Shown piece by piece: positions 47,813-56,610 of a stretch of 64,000 bases of DNA. Below the pieces are notes generated by a model, which was not told the DNA's origin, ran no database searches, and saw only the letters and a program-made list of their open reading frames with translations. Origin of the DNA: an uncultured Prevotella sp. (GTDB taxonomy: Bacteria > Bacteroidota > Bacteroidia > Bacteroidales > Bacteroidaceae); the NCBI GenBank assembly GCA_900314935.1, contig OMXE01000011.1, positions 1 through 64,000 on the forward strand, given 5' to 3'. Each line of letters begins with the position of its first letter. Positions within the stretch are counted from its first letter, which is position 1. A program made the position numbers and the translations under genes.

Positions 47813-48830
47813 TAAGGTTGCGATTGTTATACTGAACTGGAACGGCGTGAAGATGCTGTCGAAGTACATGGATACACTGCTGGAGCATTCCCGCGGTGAG
47901 GCAACGGTGTATGTAGCCGACAATGCCTCGACAGATGAGTCGGTTCCCTTTCTCAAGGAGCACTATCCTGAGGTGCGACTGATTCAGCTGGAGAAGAACT
48001 GGGGCTTTGCCGACGGCTATAACAAGGCGTTGCAGCAGGTGGAGGCTACCTATTACGTAATCTTGAACAGCGACGTGGAGGTGACACCTCATTGGCTGGA
48101 ACCCCTCATCAGCTTTATGGACAGTCATGAGGAGGTGGCGGCCTGTCAGCCGAAACTGCTGTCGGTGGCCAACAAGGAGGCTTTTGAGTATGCAGGTGCC
48201 TGCGGTGGCTTCATCGATAAATACGGCTACCCGTTCTGTCGGGGCCGACTCTTTGACAGTGTGGAAGATGACCATGGACAGTATGACTACACCTGTGAGG
48301 TGATGTGGGCCACGGGGGCCTGTCTGGTAATCCGTGCCGATGACTATTGGAAAGCAAACGGTTTCGACGGACGGTTCTTCGCACATAACGAGGAGATCGA
48401 TCTGTGCTGGCGCCTGCGGATGATAGGACGGAAGGTGTATTGCATCCCGGAGAGCAAGGTGTTCCATGTAGGCGGCGGTACGCTACCCAAGGGAAATCCC
48501 ATGAAGACCTACCTGAATTTCCGCAACAACCTGACCATGTTGTATAAGAACTTGCCCGACAAGGAGTTGCGACATGTGATGCGCTGGCGGTGGGTGCTCG
48601 ACTATGTGGCCGCCTACGAAACGCTGCTGGTGAACAGGAACGTGGGCGACTTCAAGGCCATCTACCGGGCAAGGCGTGATTTCAAGCGGTGGAAGAAAGA
48701 CTTCAAGGCCGACCGTGACGAACTGCAGCGGAGCAGGGTGATGCCCGTTGTGGCTGAACGCCGACCGATCAGTCTGCTGTGGCAGTATTATATCAAAGGT
48801 AAACGGCGGTTCTCGGAATTACCCAGATAA
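47808..48830 (+). CDS. GT2-family glycosyltransferase
   Basis: The 340-residue protein has the GT-A fold markers of family 2: VAIVILNWNG at the N terminus, VADNASTDES, ILNSDVEV as the DxD-equivalent, WATGACLVIRADDYW, and NEEIDLCWRLRMIGRKVY. This resembles rhamnosyltransferase-type enzymes of cell-wall or O-antigen synthesis. There is a basic C terminus. The start is GTG at 47808, inside a 7-bp repeat that also contains the mtaB stop. The gene is probably cotranscribed with mtaB. Donor and acceptor are unknown. Confidence 0.88.
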   Translation: MDKVAIVILNWNGVKMLSKYMDTLLEHSRGEATVYVADNASTDESVPFLKEHYPEVRLIQLEKNWGFADGYNKALQQVEATYYVILNSDVEVTPHWLEPLISFMDSHEEVAACQPKLLSVANKEAFEYAGACGGFIDKYGYPFCRGRLFDSVEDDHGQYDYTCEVMWATGACLVIRADDYWKANGFDGRFFAHNEEIDLCWRLRMIGRKVYCIPESKVFHVGGGTLPKGNPMKTYLNFRNNLTMLYKNLPDKELRHVMRWRWVLDYVAAYETLLVNRNVGDFKAIYRARRDFKRWKKDFKADRDELQRSRVMPVVAERRPISLLWQYYIKGKRRFSELPR

Positions 48831-48894
48831 CGTTTCTACAAGGGTGTCGCTGGCATACTTTTTGCTGTCATCCTTTTAGAAAGGAGAAACGATT

Positions 48895-49560
48895 ATGGCA
48901 TTTATTGACTATTACAAGATTTTAGGTGTTACAAAGGATATTCCGCAGAAGGATGTGAAGAAGGCTTATCTGAAAAGAGCTAAGCAGTTCCATCCCGATC
49001 TGCATCCTGATGATCCCAAGGCCAAGGCGAAATTCCAGGCCTTGTCGGAGGCGTATGATGTGATAGGCGATCCTGAGAAGCGAAAGAAATACGACCAATA
49101 TGGCGAACGCTGGAAAGAGATGGACGCGATGAACCAGCAGGGTGGGGGCTTCAACTGGTCGCAGCAGGGCGGCTCACCCTTCGAGGGCTTCGACTTCAGT
49201 ACCTTCAATGGCAGTGGCGGCTTCAGCAGTTTCTTCCAGGATCTGTTCGGCGGAGGAAGGAAAACACGTGCCCAAGGCTTCAGTCGTCAGAGCAGCGGCG
49301 AGATGAACGCAACGGTGAACATCGATCTCTATACAGCCTTGCTCGGTGGTGAGGTGATGCTTCAGCTGAGTACCGGTGCGAAGATCAAGCTGAAGGTAAA
49401 GCCGGAAACGCAACCTGGTACGAGGGTACGACTGAGAGGGAAGGGGTACGATCGCGGTGACGGTACGTTTGGCGATCTGATCATTACCTATCAGGTGCAG
49501 TTGCCAATCCATCTTTCCGACCGTCAACGGGAACTCTTACGACAGATGCAGGCGGGATAA
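48895..49560 (+). CDS. Short DnaJ/CbpA-like co-chaperone
   Basis: The 221-residue protein has a J domain (residues 1-70) with HPD at 33-35 for DnaK stimulation. A Gly/Phe-rich linker (about 85-140, FEGFDFSTFNGSGGF) and one C-terminal beta domain (NATVNIDLYTALLGGEV, GTRVRLRGKGYDRGDGTFGDLIITY) follow. It lacks the zinc-finger region of DnaJ and is much shorter than CbpA (about 300 residues), keeping what looks like only one full client-binding domain. No CIRCE element is evident upstream, and no cbpM-like gene follows. Confidence 0.88.
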   Translation: MAFIDYYKILGVTKDIPQKDVKKAYLKRAKQFHPDLHPDDPKAKAKFQALSEAYDVIGDPEKRKKYDQYGERWKEMDAMNQQGGGFNWSQQGGSPFEGFDFSTFNGSGGFSSFFQDLFGGGRKTRAQGFSRQSSGEMNATVNIDLYTALLGGEVMLQLSTGAKIKLKVKPETQPGTRVRLRGKGYDRGDGTFGDLIITYQVQLPIHLSDRQRELLRQMQAG

Positions 49561-49701
49561 GTGTTAAAAAATCCTTATACTTTTCATAAATATTCCACCT
49601 ATATGCTACTTTCTTCTTGAAAAGTAGTACCTTTGCAGCCGCTATCACGAGATGGTAGCATGAGATTCAAATTTATCACATTAAACATTAAACATTCAAT
49701 T

Positions 49702-50238
49702 ATGGCAACAAAAATCAGATTGCAGCGCGGCGGTCGCAAAGGCTATGCTTTCTACAGCATCGTGATCGCAGATGCAAGAGCACCACGAGATGGTAGATTT
49801 ACTGAGAAGATTGGTACTTACAATCCTAACACCAATCCCGCCACAGTAGATTTGAATTTCGACCGTGCACTCTACTGGGTAGAGGTAGGCGCACAGCCTA
49901 CAGACACCGTTCGTACTATCCTGAAGAAGGAAGGTGTTTATATGATGAAGCATCTCCGCACAGGTGTGAAGAAGGGTGCTTTCGATGAAGCAGCTGCTCA
50001 GAAGAAGTTCGATGCATGGAAAGAAGAGAAGTTAAAGGGTTTCGATGCTATCCGTCAGCAGGATGCTAAAGCTAAGAAGGATGCTGCTGCTAAGGAGCTC
50101 GAGGCTGAGAAGAAGATTAACGAGGCTATTGCCCAGAAGGTGGCTGAGAAGAAGGCCGCTGCTGCTGCCGCTCAGGCAGAGGCAGAAGCTCCTGCAGAGG
50201 AAGCCGCTCCCGCTGAGGAGGCACCCGCAGAGGCTTAA
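49702..50238 (+). CDS. rpsP: 30S ribosomal protein S16 with long C-terminal tail
   Basis: The start at 49702 gives [42 protein letters not shown], the conserved S16 core. The 178-residue protein is about twice the size of E. coli S16 (82 residues). After about residue 95 it continues with a charged helical region and ends in an Ala/Glu/Pro-rich tail ([13 protein letters not shown]). Long S16 forms are known in Bacteroidetes. A -7 box TACCTTTG lies at 49629-49636. It is followed by a terminator and stands alone, not with trmD or rimM. Confidence 0.95.
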   Translation: MATKIRLQRGGRKGYAFYSIVIADARAPRDGRFTEKIGTYNPNTNPATVDLNFDRALYWVEVGAQPTDTVRTILKKEGVYMMKHLRTGVKKGAFDEAAAQKKFDAWKEEKLKGFDAIRQQDAKAKKDAAAKELEAEKKINEAIAQKVAEKKAAAAAAQAEAEAPAEEAAPAEEAPAEA

Positions 50239-50261
50239 TCTTTTTGCAAACAGGAAATGAG

Positions 50262-50295
50262 GAGGCAGGCGTTAGCCATGCCTCTTTCTTTTTTC
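50262..50295 (+). terminator. Terminator of rpsP
   Basis: GAGGCAGGC (50262-50270) pairs with GCC-TGCCTC (50275-50284, one bulged A) around GTTA, followed by a T-rich run. Confidence 0.85.
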
Positions 50296-50301
50296 TTGGA
50301 A

Positions 50302-50343
50302 TCTTTATTCTTTAATCTTTAATCTTTAATCTTTAATCTTCAA
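50302..50343. repeat. Six tandem TCTTTAA-type 7-mers before a glycosyltransferase gene
   Basis: tctttat, four tctttaa and tcttcaa, ending three bases before the ATG. It is the reverse complement of the AGATTAA array at 15634-15675. Confidence 0.95.
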
Positions 50344-50346
50344 ACC

Positions 50347-51504
50347 ATGCACATCGTTGAGATCCCTTCTTTCTTCCCGCCTTATGGTGGTGAGTTCTGT
50401 TTGGAACAGTCGAAGGCCCTCCGTTCCTTGGGACATGAGGTGCGGATTATCAGTAATGTGCAGTTATCCGTAAAAAAGAGTCCGAAAGATTATTTCACAT
50501 TCCCTTATCGCCGTCATTTCACGGAGATGCAGGGCGTTCCCGTCTATCAGTCGTATATGCGCGGTCTTCCGCTGATGATCCGGCCCAATGTGCATCGTTG
50601 GGTGAAGATCGTCAGACAGATGTTCAAGGGATACGAGAAGCAATATGGTCGTCCTGATATCCTGCATGCCCATTGTGCCAAATGGGCTGGGTATGCCGCC
50701 ATGCTGATTGGTAAAGAGGAGGGAATACCGTATGTGGTGACCGAGCATTTGTCGTTGATGGCGCTGAAGGAAGAATTCGGAGAAGATACCGCCAACGCAT
50801 GGCAGATCCCTTTGCTGCGCACGGTATATGAGCATGCAGAACGGGTGATTCCTGTTGCTGAGGAAGTGGTGGATGATCTTTCCCCCTTATTTGGAAAGGA
50901 TTACCGGTGGACGGCCATTTCGAACATGATTGATGTGGATTTCTTCTCCTATCGTCGTCGCGAAGACAAGAATAACCGTCCGTTCCGTTTCGTCTGTCTT
51001 GGGAAATATGTGCGTCGCAAGGGATATGATGTCCTGTTCAAGTCCTTCCAGCAGGTCCATAACCAGCATCCGCAAACTGAATTGTATGTTGCTGGTGAAG
51101 GAACAGATGGAAACGCATGTCGCCAGTTGTTCAGTCATCTGTCGTGTGCCCCTCATATCCATCCTTGTGGGAACCTTGACAAACAGGCCGTCAGGGAGCT
51201 GCTGTACCAGAGTGATGCCTTGGTTCTGGCCACCCGCGATGAGACCCAAGGTCTGGTGTTGCTGGAGGCCATGAGTACGGGTATTCCAGTGGTCACGACG
51301 GAGGCCGTACCCCAGAACGTCAGGATTGACAAGGGCTGTTTCGTTGCACCTATAGACGATGCTGAAGCGATTGCTGATAAGATGTGTGAGGTGATGCAGC
51401 TCACTGATGGGGAAGGGGAGCTCTTCTCAAAGATTGTTTCCGAGAAGGTGTCGCCCCAAGTGATTGCTGCCCAGTTGGAAACGGTGTTGCGGGATTGTAT
51501 GTAA
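50347..51504 (+). CDS. GT4-family glycosyltransferase
   Basis: The 385-residue GT-B protein has an N-terminal Rossmann domain (IPSFFPPYGGEFCLEQSKALRSLGHEV) and a C-terminal nucleotide-sugar domain with FVCLGKYVRRKGYDVLF, ELYVAGEGTDG and the EX7E-type motif in DETQGLVLLEAMSTGIPVV. It probably builds an exopolysaccharide or O-antigen, as the genes behind it encode further glycosyltransferases and a flippase. The 7-mer array occupies its ribosome-binding region, so no ordinary Shine-Dalgarno is visible. Confidence 0.9.
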   Translation: MHIVEIPSFFPPYGGEFCLEQSKALRSLGHEVRIISNVQLSVKKSPKDYFTFPYRRHFTEMQGVPVYQSYMRGLPLMIRPNVHRWVKIVRQMFKGYEKQYGRPDILHAHCAKWAGYAAMLIGKEEGIPYVVTEHLSLMALKEEFGEDTANAWQIPLLRTVYEHAERVIPVAEEVVDDLSPLFGKDYRWTAISNMIDVDFFSYRRREDKNNRPFRFVCLGKYVRRKGYDVLFKSFQQVHNQHPQTELYVAGEGTDGNACRQLFSHLSCAPHIHPCGNLDKQAVRELLYQSDALVLATRDETQGLVLLEAMSTGIPVVTTEAVPQNVRIDKGCFVAPIDDAEAIADKMCEVMQLTDGEGELFSKIVSEKVSPQVIAAQLETVLRDCM

Positions 51505-51506
51505 TA

Positions 51507-52613
51507 TTACCGCAACAGCGAACTATAGAACGCCTCGTACTGCTCTGCCACTTTCCGGTAGTCGTGATGCCGCCGCACATATTCCACGCTCTGTCGTTTC
51601 AGTTCAGGAATACGCTCCGGATGCATAATGAGATTCTCCACTTCTTGTTCCACACTCTCGGCCGTAGGCAGGACATTGATGATGGGGCGTAGCTCATCCT
51701 CATGAAGGATCTCGTAGTTCTCGGGTTCGCCTCCTCCGATGTCGATAATACCTTTCGACATAGCCAACAGGGAGTTCATGGAGGGCGTATAGCTGTATAG
51801 CTGATCCAGGATGGCATCACTACCGTTCATCATTTGCTGGTATTCGGCAAAGGGAACGCTTACCGCCTTTACCAGTTCCATCTTGTCGGGATGCCTCTCC
51901 AAGACCTTTTCTGCCGCAGGAAGCATGATGTCGGTTCCTTTATAGTCGCTTCGTTGCGCATCAATACCAATGAATATCCGGGTTTTCGTATGGTCCCTTT
52001 CTGTGATGGGCGCCTGTTCCGACGGTATCTCTATGGGCAGGGGAATAAAGGTTGTCTTCTTAGGGAACAAGGGCTGATAGACCGCCATGTACTCATACAG
52101 ACAAGCCACGATACCGTCACAGTCGTTGGCAATCATTTTCGTCAGTCGTTCGTGCGATGTTCCCACCCATACATCGAGTAGTCGGGTGGAGGCGGGATCG
52201 GTTCTCACCTCATCGCCTATATTATGGTCGCTATACCTTAGCGGCTTTTTCTCCATACAGGTCCTGGCCCAGATGGAATCCTCGCCGAAGGCCCCGAGCA
52301 CCACCTTTTTATTATGTTTGCGCAGGTAGCGGTAGATGGGGAACAGACGCTCGGGTCTGACATCAAAGAAAATGGGATTAATGAGCTGCACGATATCGTA
52401 ACCACGAAGCTTGGGCAGGGTGGCCCAGACATGCATCAGGTATCTGATTCCTTCGAGATGAGAGGAAGAATGTCTGACCAATGAAATATCGCGGGGGTAG
52501 TTGCGCCATCCGTTACCGTTGGACACCACCGTCACCTCATGTCCCCGTTCCTTCAGTCCTTTACCCAAAGTGGCGTGCAGACCGCTGTAATCGTTGAGCA
52601 GCAGGATTTTCAT
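51507..52613 (-). CDS. GT4-like glycosyltransferase
   Basis: The 368-residue GT-B protein begins MKILLLNDYSGLHATLGKGLKERGHEVTVVS. The C-terminal half has IFIGIDAQRSDYKGTDIMLPAAEK, MELVKAVSVPFAEYQQMM and the late segment NSLLAMSKGIIDIGGGEPE in place of the usual EX7E text. The start at 52613 is chosen because its ATG overlaps the upstream gene's TGA (ATGA), a typical coupling; an ATG at 52625 is also in frame. It is convergent with the GT4 gene at 50347, with only two bases between the stops. Confidence 0.82.
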   Translation of the reverse strand: MKILLLNDYSGLHATLGKGLKERGHEVTVVSNGNGWRNYPRDISLVRHSSSHLEGIRYLMHVWATLPKLRGYDIVQLINPIFFDVRPERLFPIYRYLRKHNKKVVLGAFGEDSIWARTCMEKKPLRYSDHNIGDEVRTDPASTRLLDVWVGTSHERLTKMIANDCDGIVACLYEYMAVYQPLFPKKTTFIPLPIEIPSEQAPITERDHTKTRIFIGIDAQRSDYKGTDIMLPAAEKVLERHPDKMELVKAVSVPFAEYQQMMNGSDAILDQLYSYTPSMNSLLAMSKGIIDIGGGEPENYEILHEDELRPIINVLPTAESVEQEVENLIMHPERIPELKRQSVEYVRRHHDYRKVAEQYEAFYSSLLR

Positions 52614-53575
52614 CTTTCTTTCCATAACAAGGGTAGGATGCGCATGAGGATCTTCCGTCCTGTCTTACTGTTGGTCATCTTGCGGAACCATTTGTATTTC
52701 TGCGTGTAGTCGCGGGCGGGCAAGGGGAACATCCCACATTTCTGCAATCGGGTAAGACGCTCTTCCAGCTGCTGCTCACTGTGGGTGAGCATGATGATGT
52801 TATAGATATAGTCCATGGTCAACTGGGCCACACGTCGCTGCAGGGCGATCCTCTCTGACGAAGCGAGGGTGTTGGCCAGGTGATCCAGCTGCATGATGAC
52901 ATATTCGGCATCGTCCAGGCGCTTGATTCTCCATTGGGTATCATCGTTGTGAACGATGGAATTCTCACGAACACGATAGTAGTAGGCACAAGTGTCGGTA
53001 CTATATATCGTATCGGCGCGGAGAATGAGCTGGGGGGTGAACTCCTCATCCTCATGCAGCAACTGGGGCGTGAACCGCAGCTCTCCTAAGGTCTTCCTGC
53101 TGAACACATAACCGCAGGCCGATGCCCGCAGGTTGTTGTGATGCATATACTCCGTGCCACTGACGGGTCCGTCGAACAGATAAGGGGTGTCAACATCGGT
53201 TCCTTCACGGGTGAAATTGAAGATTACCATGTCGGGCGATTCCTTGCGCAAGATGCTCAGGCAATGTTCGTAGCCACCCTTGATGAGACAGTCGTCGGCA
53301 TCAATGAACTGAATGTACCGACCCTTGCTGATGTCAACACCCACATTACGGGCCGTGCTCAGTCCTTGGTTATGCTGGCGCAGGTAGATCACCTCATCGC
53401 GGTAGTCGATGATCTCATTCAGTGGGGTGATATCCGACCCGTCGTCAATCAGGATGATCTCACGCTCTTCCGACTGTAGCGGAAGCTGCATGATACTCCC
53501 GATGCACTCATGGAGCATGTCAACGGGCAGGTTGTAATAGGTGATGATGAAACTCACCAAAGGTGCCTGGTTCAT
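52610..53575 (-). CDS. GT2-family glycosyltransferase
   Basis: The 321-residue protein has the GT2 pattern PLVSFIITYYNLPVDMLHECI, EIILIDDGSDI, NQGLSTARNVGVDISKGRYIQFIDADDCL (DxD) and HEDEEFTPQLIL. The start at 53575 is supported by a consensus promoter at 53625-53595; a longer frame to 53737 would start upstream of it. It is coupled to the next gene by a 4-bp overlap, and divergent from the flippase gene. Probably part of surface polysaccharide synthesis. Confidence 0.9.
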   Translation of the reverse strand: MNQAPLVSFIITYYNLPVDMLHECIGSIMQLPLQSEEREIILIDDGSDITPLNEIIDYRDEVIYLRQHNQGLSTARNVGVDISKGRYIQFIDADDCLIKGGYEHCLSILRKESPDMVIFNFTREGTDVDTPYLFDGPVSGTEYMHHNNLRASACGYVFSRKTLGELRFTPQLLHEDEEFTPQLILRADTIYSTDTCAYYYRVRENSIVHNDDTQWRIKRLDDAEYVIMQLDHLANTLASSERIALQRRVAQLTMDYIYNIIMLTHSEQQLEERLTRLQKCGMFPLPARDYTQKYKWFRKMTNSKTGRKILMRILPLLWKER

Positions 53576-53594
53576 ATCGTCTTTGCTTTTGCTG

Positions 53595-53625
53595 CAAAGA
53601 TATAGGAAAATGCTGAGACCACAAA
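53595..53625 (-). promoter_or_regulatory. Promoter of the GT2-GT4 pair
   Basis: On the - strand TTTG (53625-53622), a 19-nt spacer and TATCTTTG (53602-53595). Confidence 0.8.
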
Positions 53626-53698
53626 GAAAATGCAAGAAATTCTTGATTCTTTCTTGGTAGGTTTGTATAATAAATCTCCAATTGATTCGTTTTATTGT

Positions 53699-55147
53699 AT
53701 GAGCATGGACAATAATACCAATAGCAGTTACCATCATATCCTGAAATACACCAGTCTGTTTGGCAGTATTCAGGCCTTGAACATCTTCATCGGTCTGGTA
53801 CGAAACAAACTGGTAGCACTGATTCTCGGTCCGGGCGGCATCGGTTTGATGTCGCTCTTCAACAGTGCCATTGCTTTATTGTCGAATGCCACCAACTTAG
53901 GGATTGCCACCAGCTCGGTCAAGACCTTGTCGGAACTGTATGAAAAAGGTAATGAAGAGCAGGTGAAGAGACATGTGCGTGTGATTCGTCAATGGGCCTT
54001 GGCAACAGCTGTTATCGGCTTTTTCGCATGTGCCCTGGCCGGTCCGCTACTCAATAATTTCTCTTTCAGTTGGGGAAACCACGTGAAGCATTTCGTGCTG
54101 CTGGCACCTACTGTTGCCATGTTGGCTATCACTGGAGGAGAAACGGCTATATTGAAGTCAGCCAGGCGGTTAAGGAATCTGGCTAAGGTTTCTGTTTGGA
54201 ACGTGTTCCTGGCTTTGGTCTTCACTACACCCATTATCTATTTCTACGGACAGAAGGGTATCATCCCCACCATCACGCTGATTACCTTTACGCAGATGTT
54301 GTTGACGATACGCTACTCTCATCGGGTGTTTCCTTGGTCGTTTCATTTTGAACGAAGCCTGTGGGGTGAAGGACTCCCCATGATCCGTCTGGGAATTGCC
54401 TTTGTCGTGGCCGGCATCTTCGGTAGTGGAGCCGACTTCCTGATCCGTGCCTCTCTGAACAACATCGCTTCGCTGAACATGTTGGGTTTGTACAATGCTG
54501 GTTTTATGATGTCGGTGACCTATGCAGGAATGGTCTTCACTTCCATGGAAACCGACTATTACCCACGCCTGGCTGCCGTCGGTCATGATATGCATCAGAT
54601 GAGCAATACGGTGAATCACCAGGTGGAGGTGTCGCTGCTGATGATCTCCCCGCTGTTGGTGGCCTTCAGTATCGGTGCGCCGATTATCGTACAGCTGTTG
54701 TATAGTAAGGAGTTTCTTGACGTGGTACCGATGATACAGATTACCGTTCTGGCCATGTATCTCCGTGCCATGAAACTACCAGTGGCTTATCTTACCTTGG
54801 CCAAGGGCGACTCCTGGTCGTACCTCTTCCTGGAAGCCTACAGTGCCGTGGTGATGGTCATCGCTGTGGTGGGCGGCTATATGCTGTTCGGACTGCCTGG
54901 AACGGGTGCGGGACTGCTGGTTACCGGACTGATTGACATCATTGTGGTCAATATCTTCACGCGGTATAAGTACCATTACAAGGTATCTTCCACCGTGTTC
55001 CGTTTCGCCAAATACCAGTTGCCGATTGCCTTGGCGGTGTATGCCATTACCTGTTGTCTCCATGGCTGGCTGTATTGGGCATCGGGAATCGTCATGGGAC
55101 TGCTGAGTCTGTGGATTTCTTTCCGACTGTTCCGACAGGCTCGCTGA
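53699..55147 (+). CDS. Wzx-type polysaccharide flippase
   Basis: The protein of about 482 residues has 12-14 hydrophobic segments of the MATE/PST superfamily and begins with YTSLFGSIQALNIFIGLVRNKLVALILGPGGIGLMSLF, a strong match to O-antigen translocases of Bacteroidetes. It would flip lipid-linked repeat units across the inner membrane. The start could be ATG 53699 or 53705; the frame is open to 53630, but that part overlaps the divergent promoter. The glycosyltransferases on both sides support a small surface-glycan locus. Confidence 0.87.
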   Translation: MSMDNNTNSSYHHILKYTSLFGSIQALNIFIGLVRNKLVALILGPGGIGLMSLFNSAIALLSNATNLGIATSSVKTLSELYEKGNEEQVKRHVRVIRQWALATAVIGFFACALAGPLLNNFSFSWGNHVKHFVLLAPTVAMLAITGGETAILKSARRLRNLAKVSVWNVFLALVFTTPIIYFYGQKGIIPTITLITFTQMLLTIRYSHRVFPWSFHFERSLWGEGLPMIRLGIAFVVAGIFGSGADFLIRASLNNIASLNMLGLYNAGFMMSVTYAGMVFTSMETDYYPRLAAVGHDMHQMSNTVNHQVEVSLLMISPLLVAFSIGAPIIVQLLYSKEFLDVVPMIQITVLAMYLRAMKLPVAYLTLAKGDSWSYLFLEAYSAVVMVIAVVGGYMLFGLPGTGAGLLVTGLIDIIVVNIFTRYKYHYKVSSTVFRFAKYQLPIALAVYAITCCLHGWLYWASGIVMGLLSLWISFRLFRQAR

Positions 55148-55228
55148 CATTTTTTTCTAATAATTCTTAATAATCACTTGTTTTTCTTTTTTCTTTTGTA
55201 TCTTTGTCGCTAAAACGAGGATTAGGGA

Positions 55229-56575
55229 ATGACGTTGATAATTGTAGCGATATTACTCATCGGTTATGTGCTGATAGCAACCAGTAGCATGACGAAGATC
55301 AACAAAGCGGCAGCTGCCATCTTTGCTGGTACGGTGGGGTGGGTGCTCTATATCTGTTATGGCTCTGACTTCGTGATGAGTCAGCATCCCAGCGAGTATA
55401 TCGACTTCCTGGGCGGTGCCAATCCTACAAGTGTTGCCGTTAAGGAATATATCTCACAGAACGTCTTCCTGAAGTATGTGGGACGTGGTGCGGAGATTGT
55501 CTTGTTCCTTCTGGCTACCATGACCATCGTGGAGGTACTGAACAATAACGGGTGCTTCGACTTCCTCAAGCAGATGATGCGGACGCGCAAGAGCAAGAAG
55601 CTATTGTGGGTGATGACGATGATCACCTTCGTGATCTCTGCCAATCTTGATAACCTTACGGTAACCACCATGATGTTGGTGATGATGCACGAGATTGTGC
55701 CGAACCGCCGACAGCGCATGATCTATGGCTCGGCCATCGTGATTGCGGCCAGTTGCGGTGGAGCACTCACGGTGATTGGCGATCCGACGGGTCTGGTGCT
55801 CTGGACGAAAGGATCGGTGACGGCTACGAACTTCTCCGTATCTCTGGCCGTTCCTTGTCTGATATCATGGCTGTTGCCCACCTGGTGGCTGTCACGGATG
55901 CTACCCGAGCGGATTGACTCACAGTGGACATCAATGCCCTACCGTGGTGACGATACGAACCTGAAGGTGTGGCAGCGCCTGCTGATGTTGATCGTCGGCA
56001 TTGGCGGTCTGTGGTTCATCCCATCTTTCCGTGCCATCACCAAACTCAGTCCGTTCCTGGGTGCCTTATGTGTATTGGCCGTTCTGTGGATCGTGAACGA
56101 GGTGGTGAACCGTAAGCTGATGAATGTGGAACAGATGATCCAGCGGCGCACACCGCGGGTACTTCAATATGGTGTCCTCCAGCTGATGCTCTTTGTGATG
56201 GGTATCATCTTGGCGCTGGGCGTGGTACAGGAAACCGGCGCCATTGCCTGGCTGTCACGACAGTGCAGTCAGTATGTCGATTATGTATGGGTGTTCGGCA
56301 TCCTGTCGGGAGCCATCAGTACCGTGCTCGACACCTTCGCAACCTCCGTGAGCTTCTTCTCGCTCTACCCGTCGCTGCCCGAGAACGATATGTTCTATAA
56401 GATGGTGGCATACAGTTCGTCGATGGGCGGTAATGTGCTTCTGTTGGGAAGTGTGAGCGGACTGGCGCTGATGAAGATGGAGAACATTCATATGGGATGG
56501 TATCTGAAGAATGTGGGATGGGTGGTAATCCTCTCCTGGATACTGGGCATCCTCGCCCTGTGTCTGCTGGGCTGA
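55229..56575 (+). CDS. nhaD: NhaD-type Na+/H+ antiporter
   Basis: The 448-residue membrane protein has about 12 helices with NhaD/ArsB-type motifs: SANLDNLTVTTMMLVM (helix with the conserved Asn-Asp pair), AIVIAASCGGALTVIGDPTGLVLW and DTFATSVSFFSLYP near the end. NhaD exports Na+ or Li+ in exchange for protons. A TATCTTTG -7 box at 55199-55206 with CTTG about 18 nt upstream gives it its own promoter; pfkA follows after 35 bp. Confidence 0.88.
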   Translation: MTLIIVAILLIGYVLIATSSMTKINKAAAAIFAGTVGWVLYICYGSDFVMSQHPSEYIDFLGGANPTSVAVKEYISQNVFLKYVGRGAEIVLFLLATMTIVEVLNNNGCFDFLKQMMRTRKSKKLLWVMTMITFVISANLDNLTVTTMMLVMMHEIVPNRRQRMIYGSAIVIAASCGGALTVIGDPTGLVLWTKGSVTATNFSVSLAVPCLISWLLPTWWLSRMLPERIDSQWTSMPYRGDDTNLKVWQRLLMLIVGIGGLWFIPSFRAITKLSPFLGALCVLAVLWIVNEVVNRKLMNVEQMIQRRTPRVLQYGVLQLMLFVMGIILALGVVQETGAIAWLSRQCSQYVDYVWVFGILSGAISTVLDTFATSVSFFSLYPSLPENDMFYKMVAYSSSMGGNVLLLGSVSGLALMKMENIHMGWYLKNVGWVVILSWILGILALCLLG

Positions 56576-56610
56576 TCATCGAAACAAAACATAGTATATA
56601 TTAAAGGTAT

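Noticed and set aside
48831..48894. CIRCE heat-shock operator before the J-protein gene
   Set aside because: The TTAGCACTC-N9-GAGTGCTAA palindrome is not present.
4447..50343. CRISPR arrays
   Set aside because: The repeats have 7-22-bp periods without 30-bp unique spacers, and no cas gene is present.
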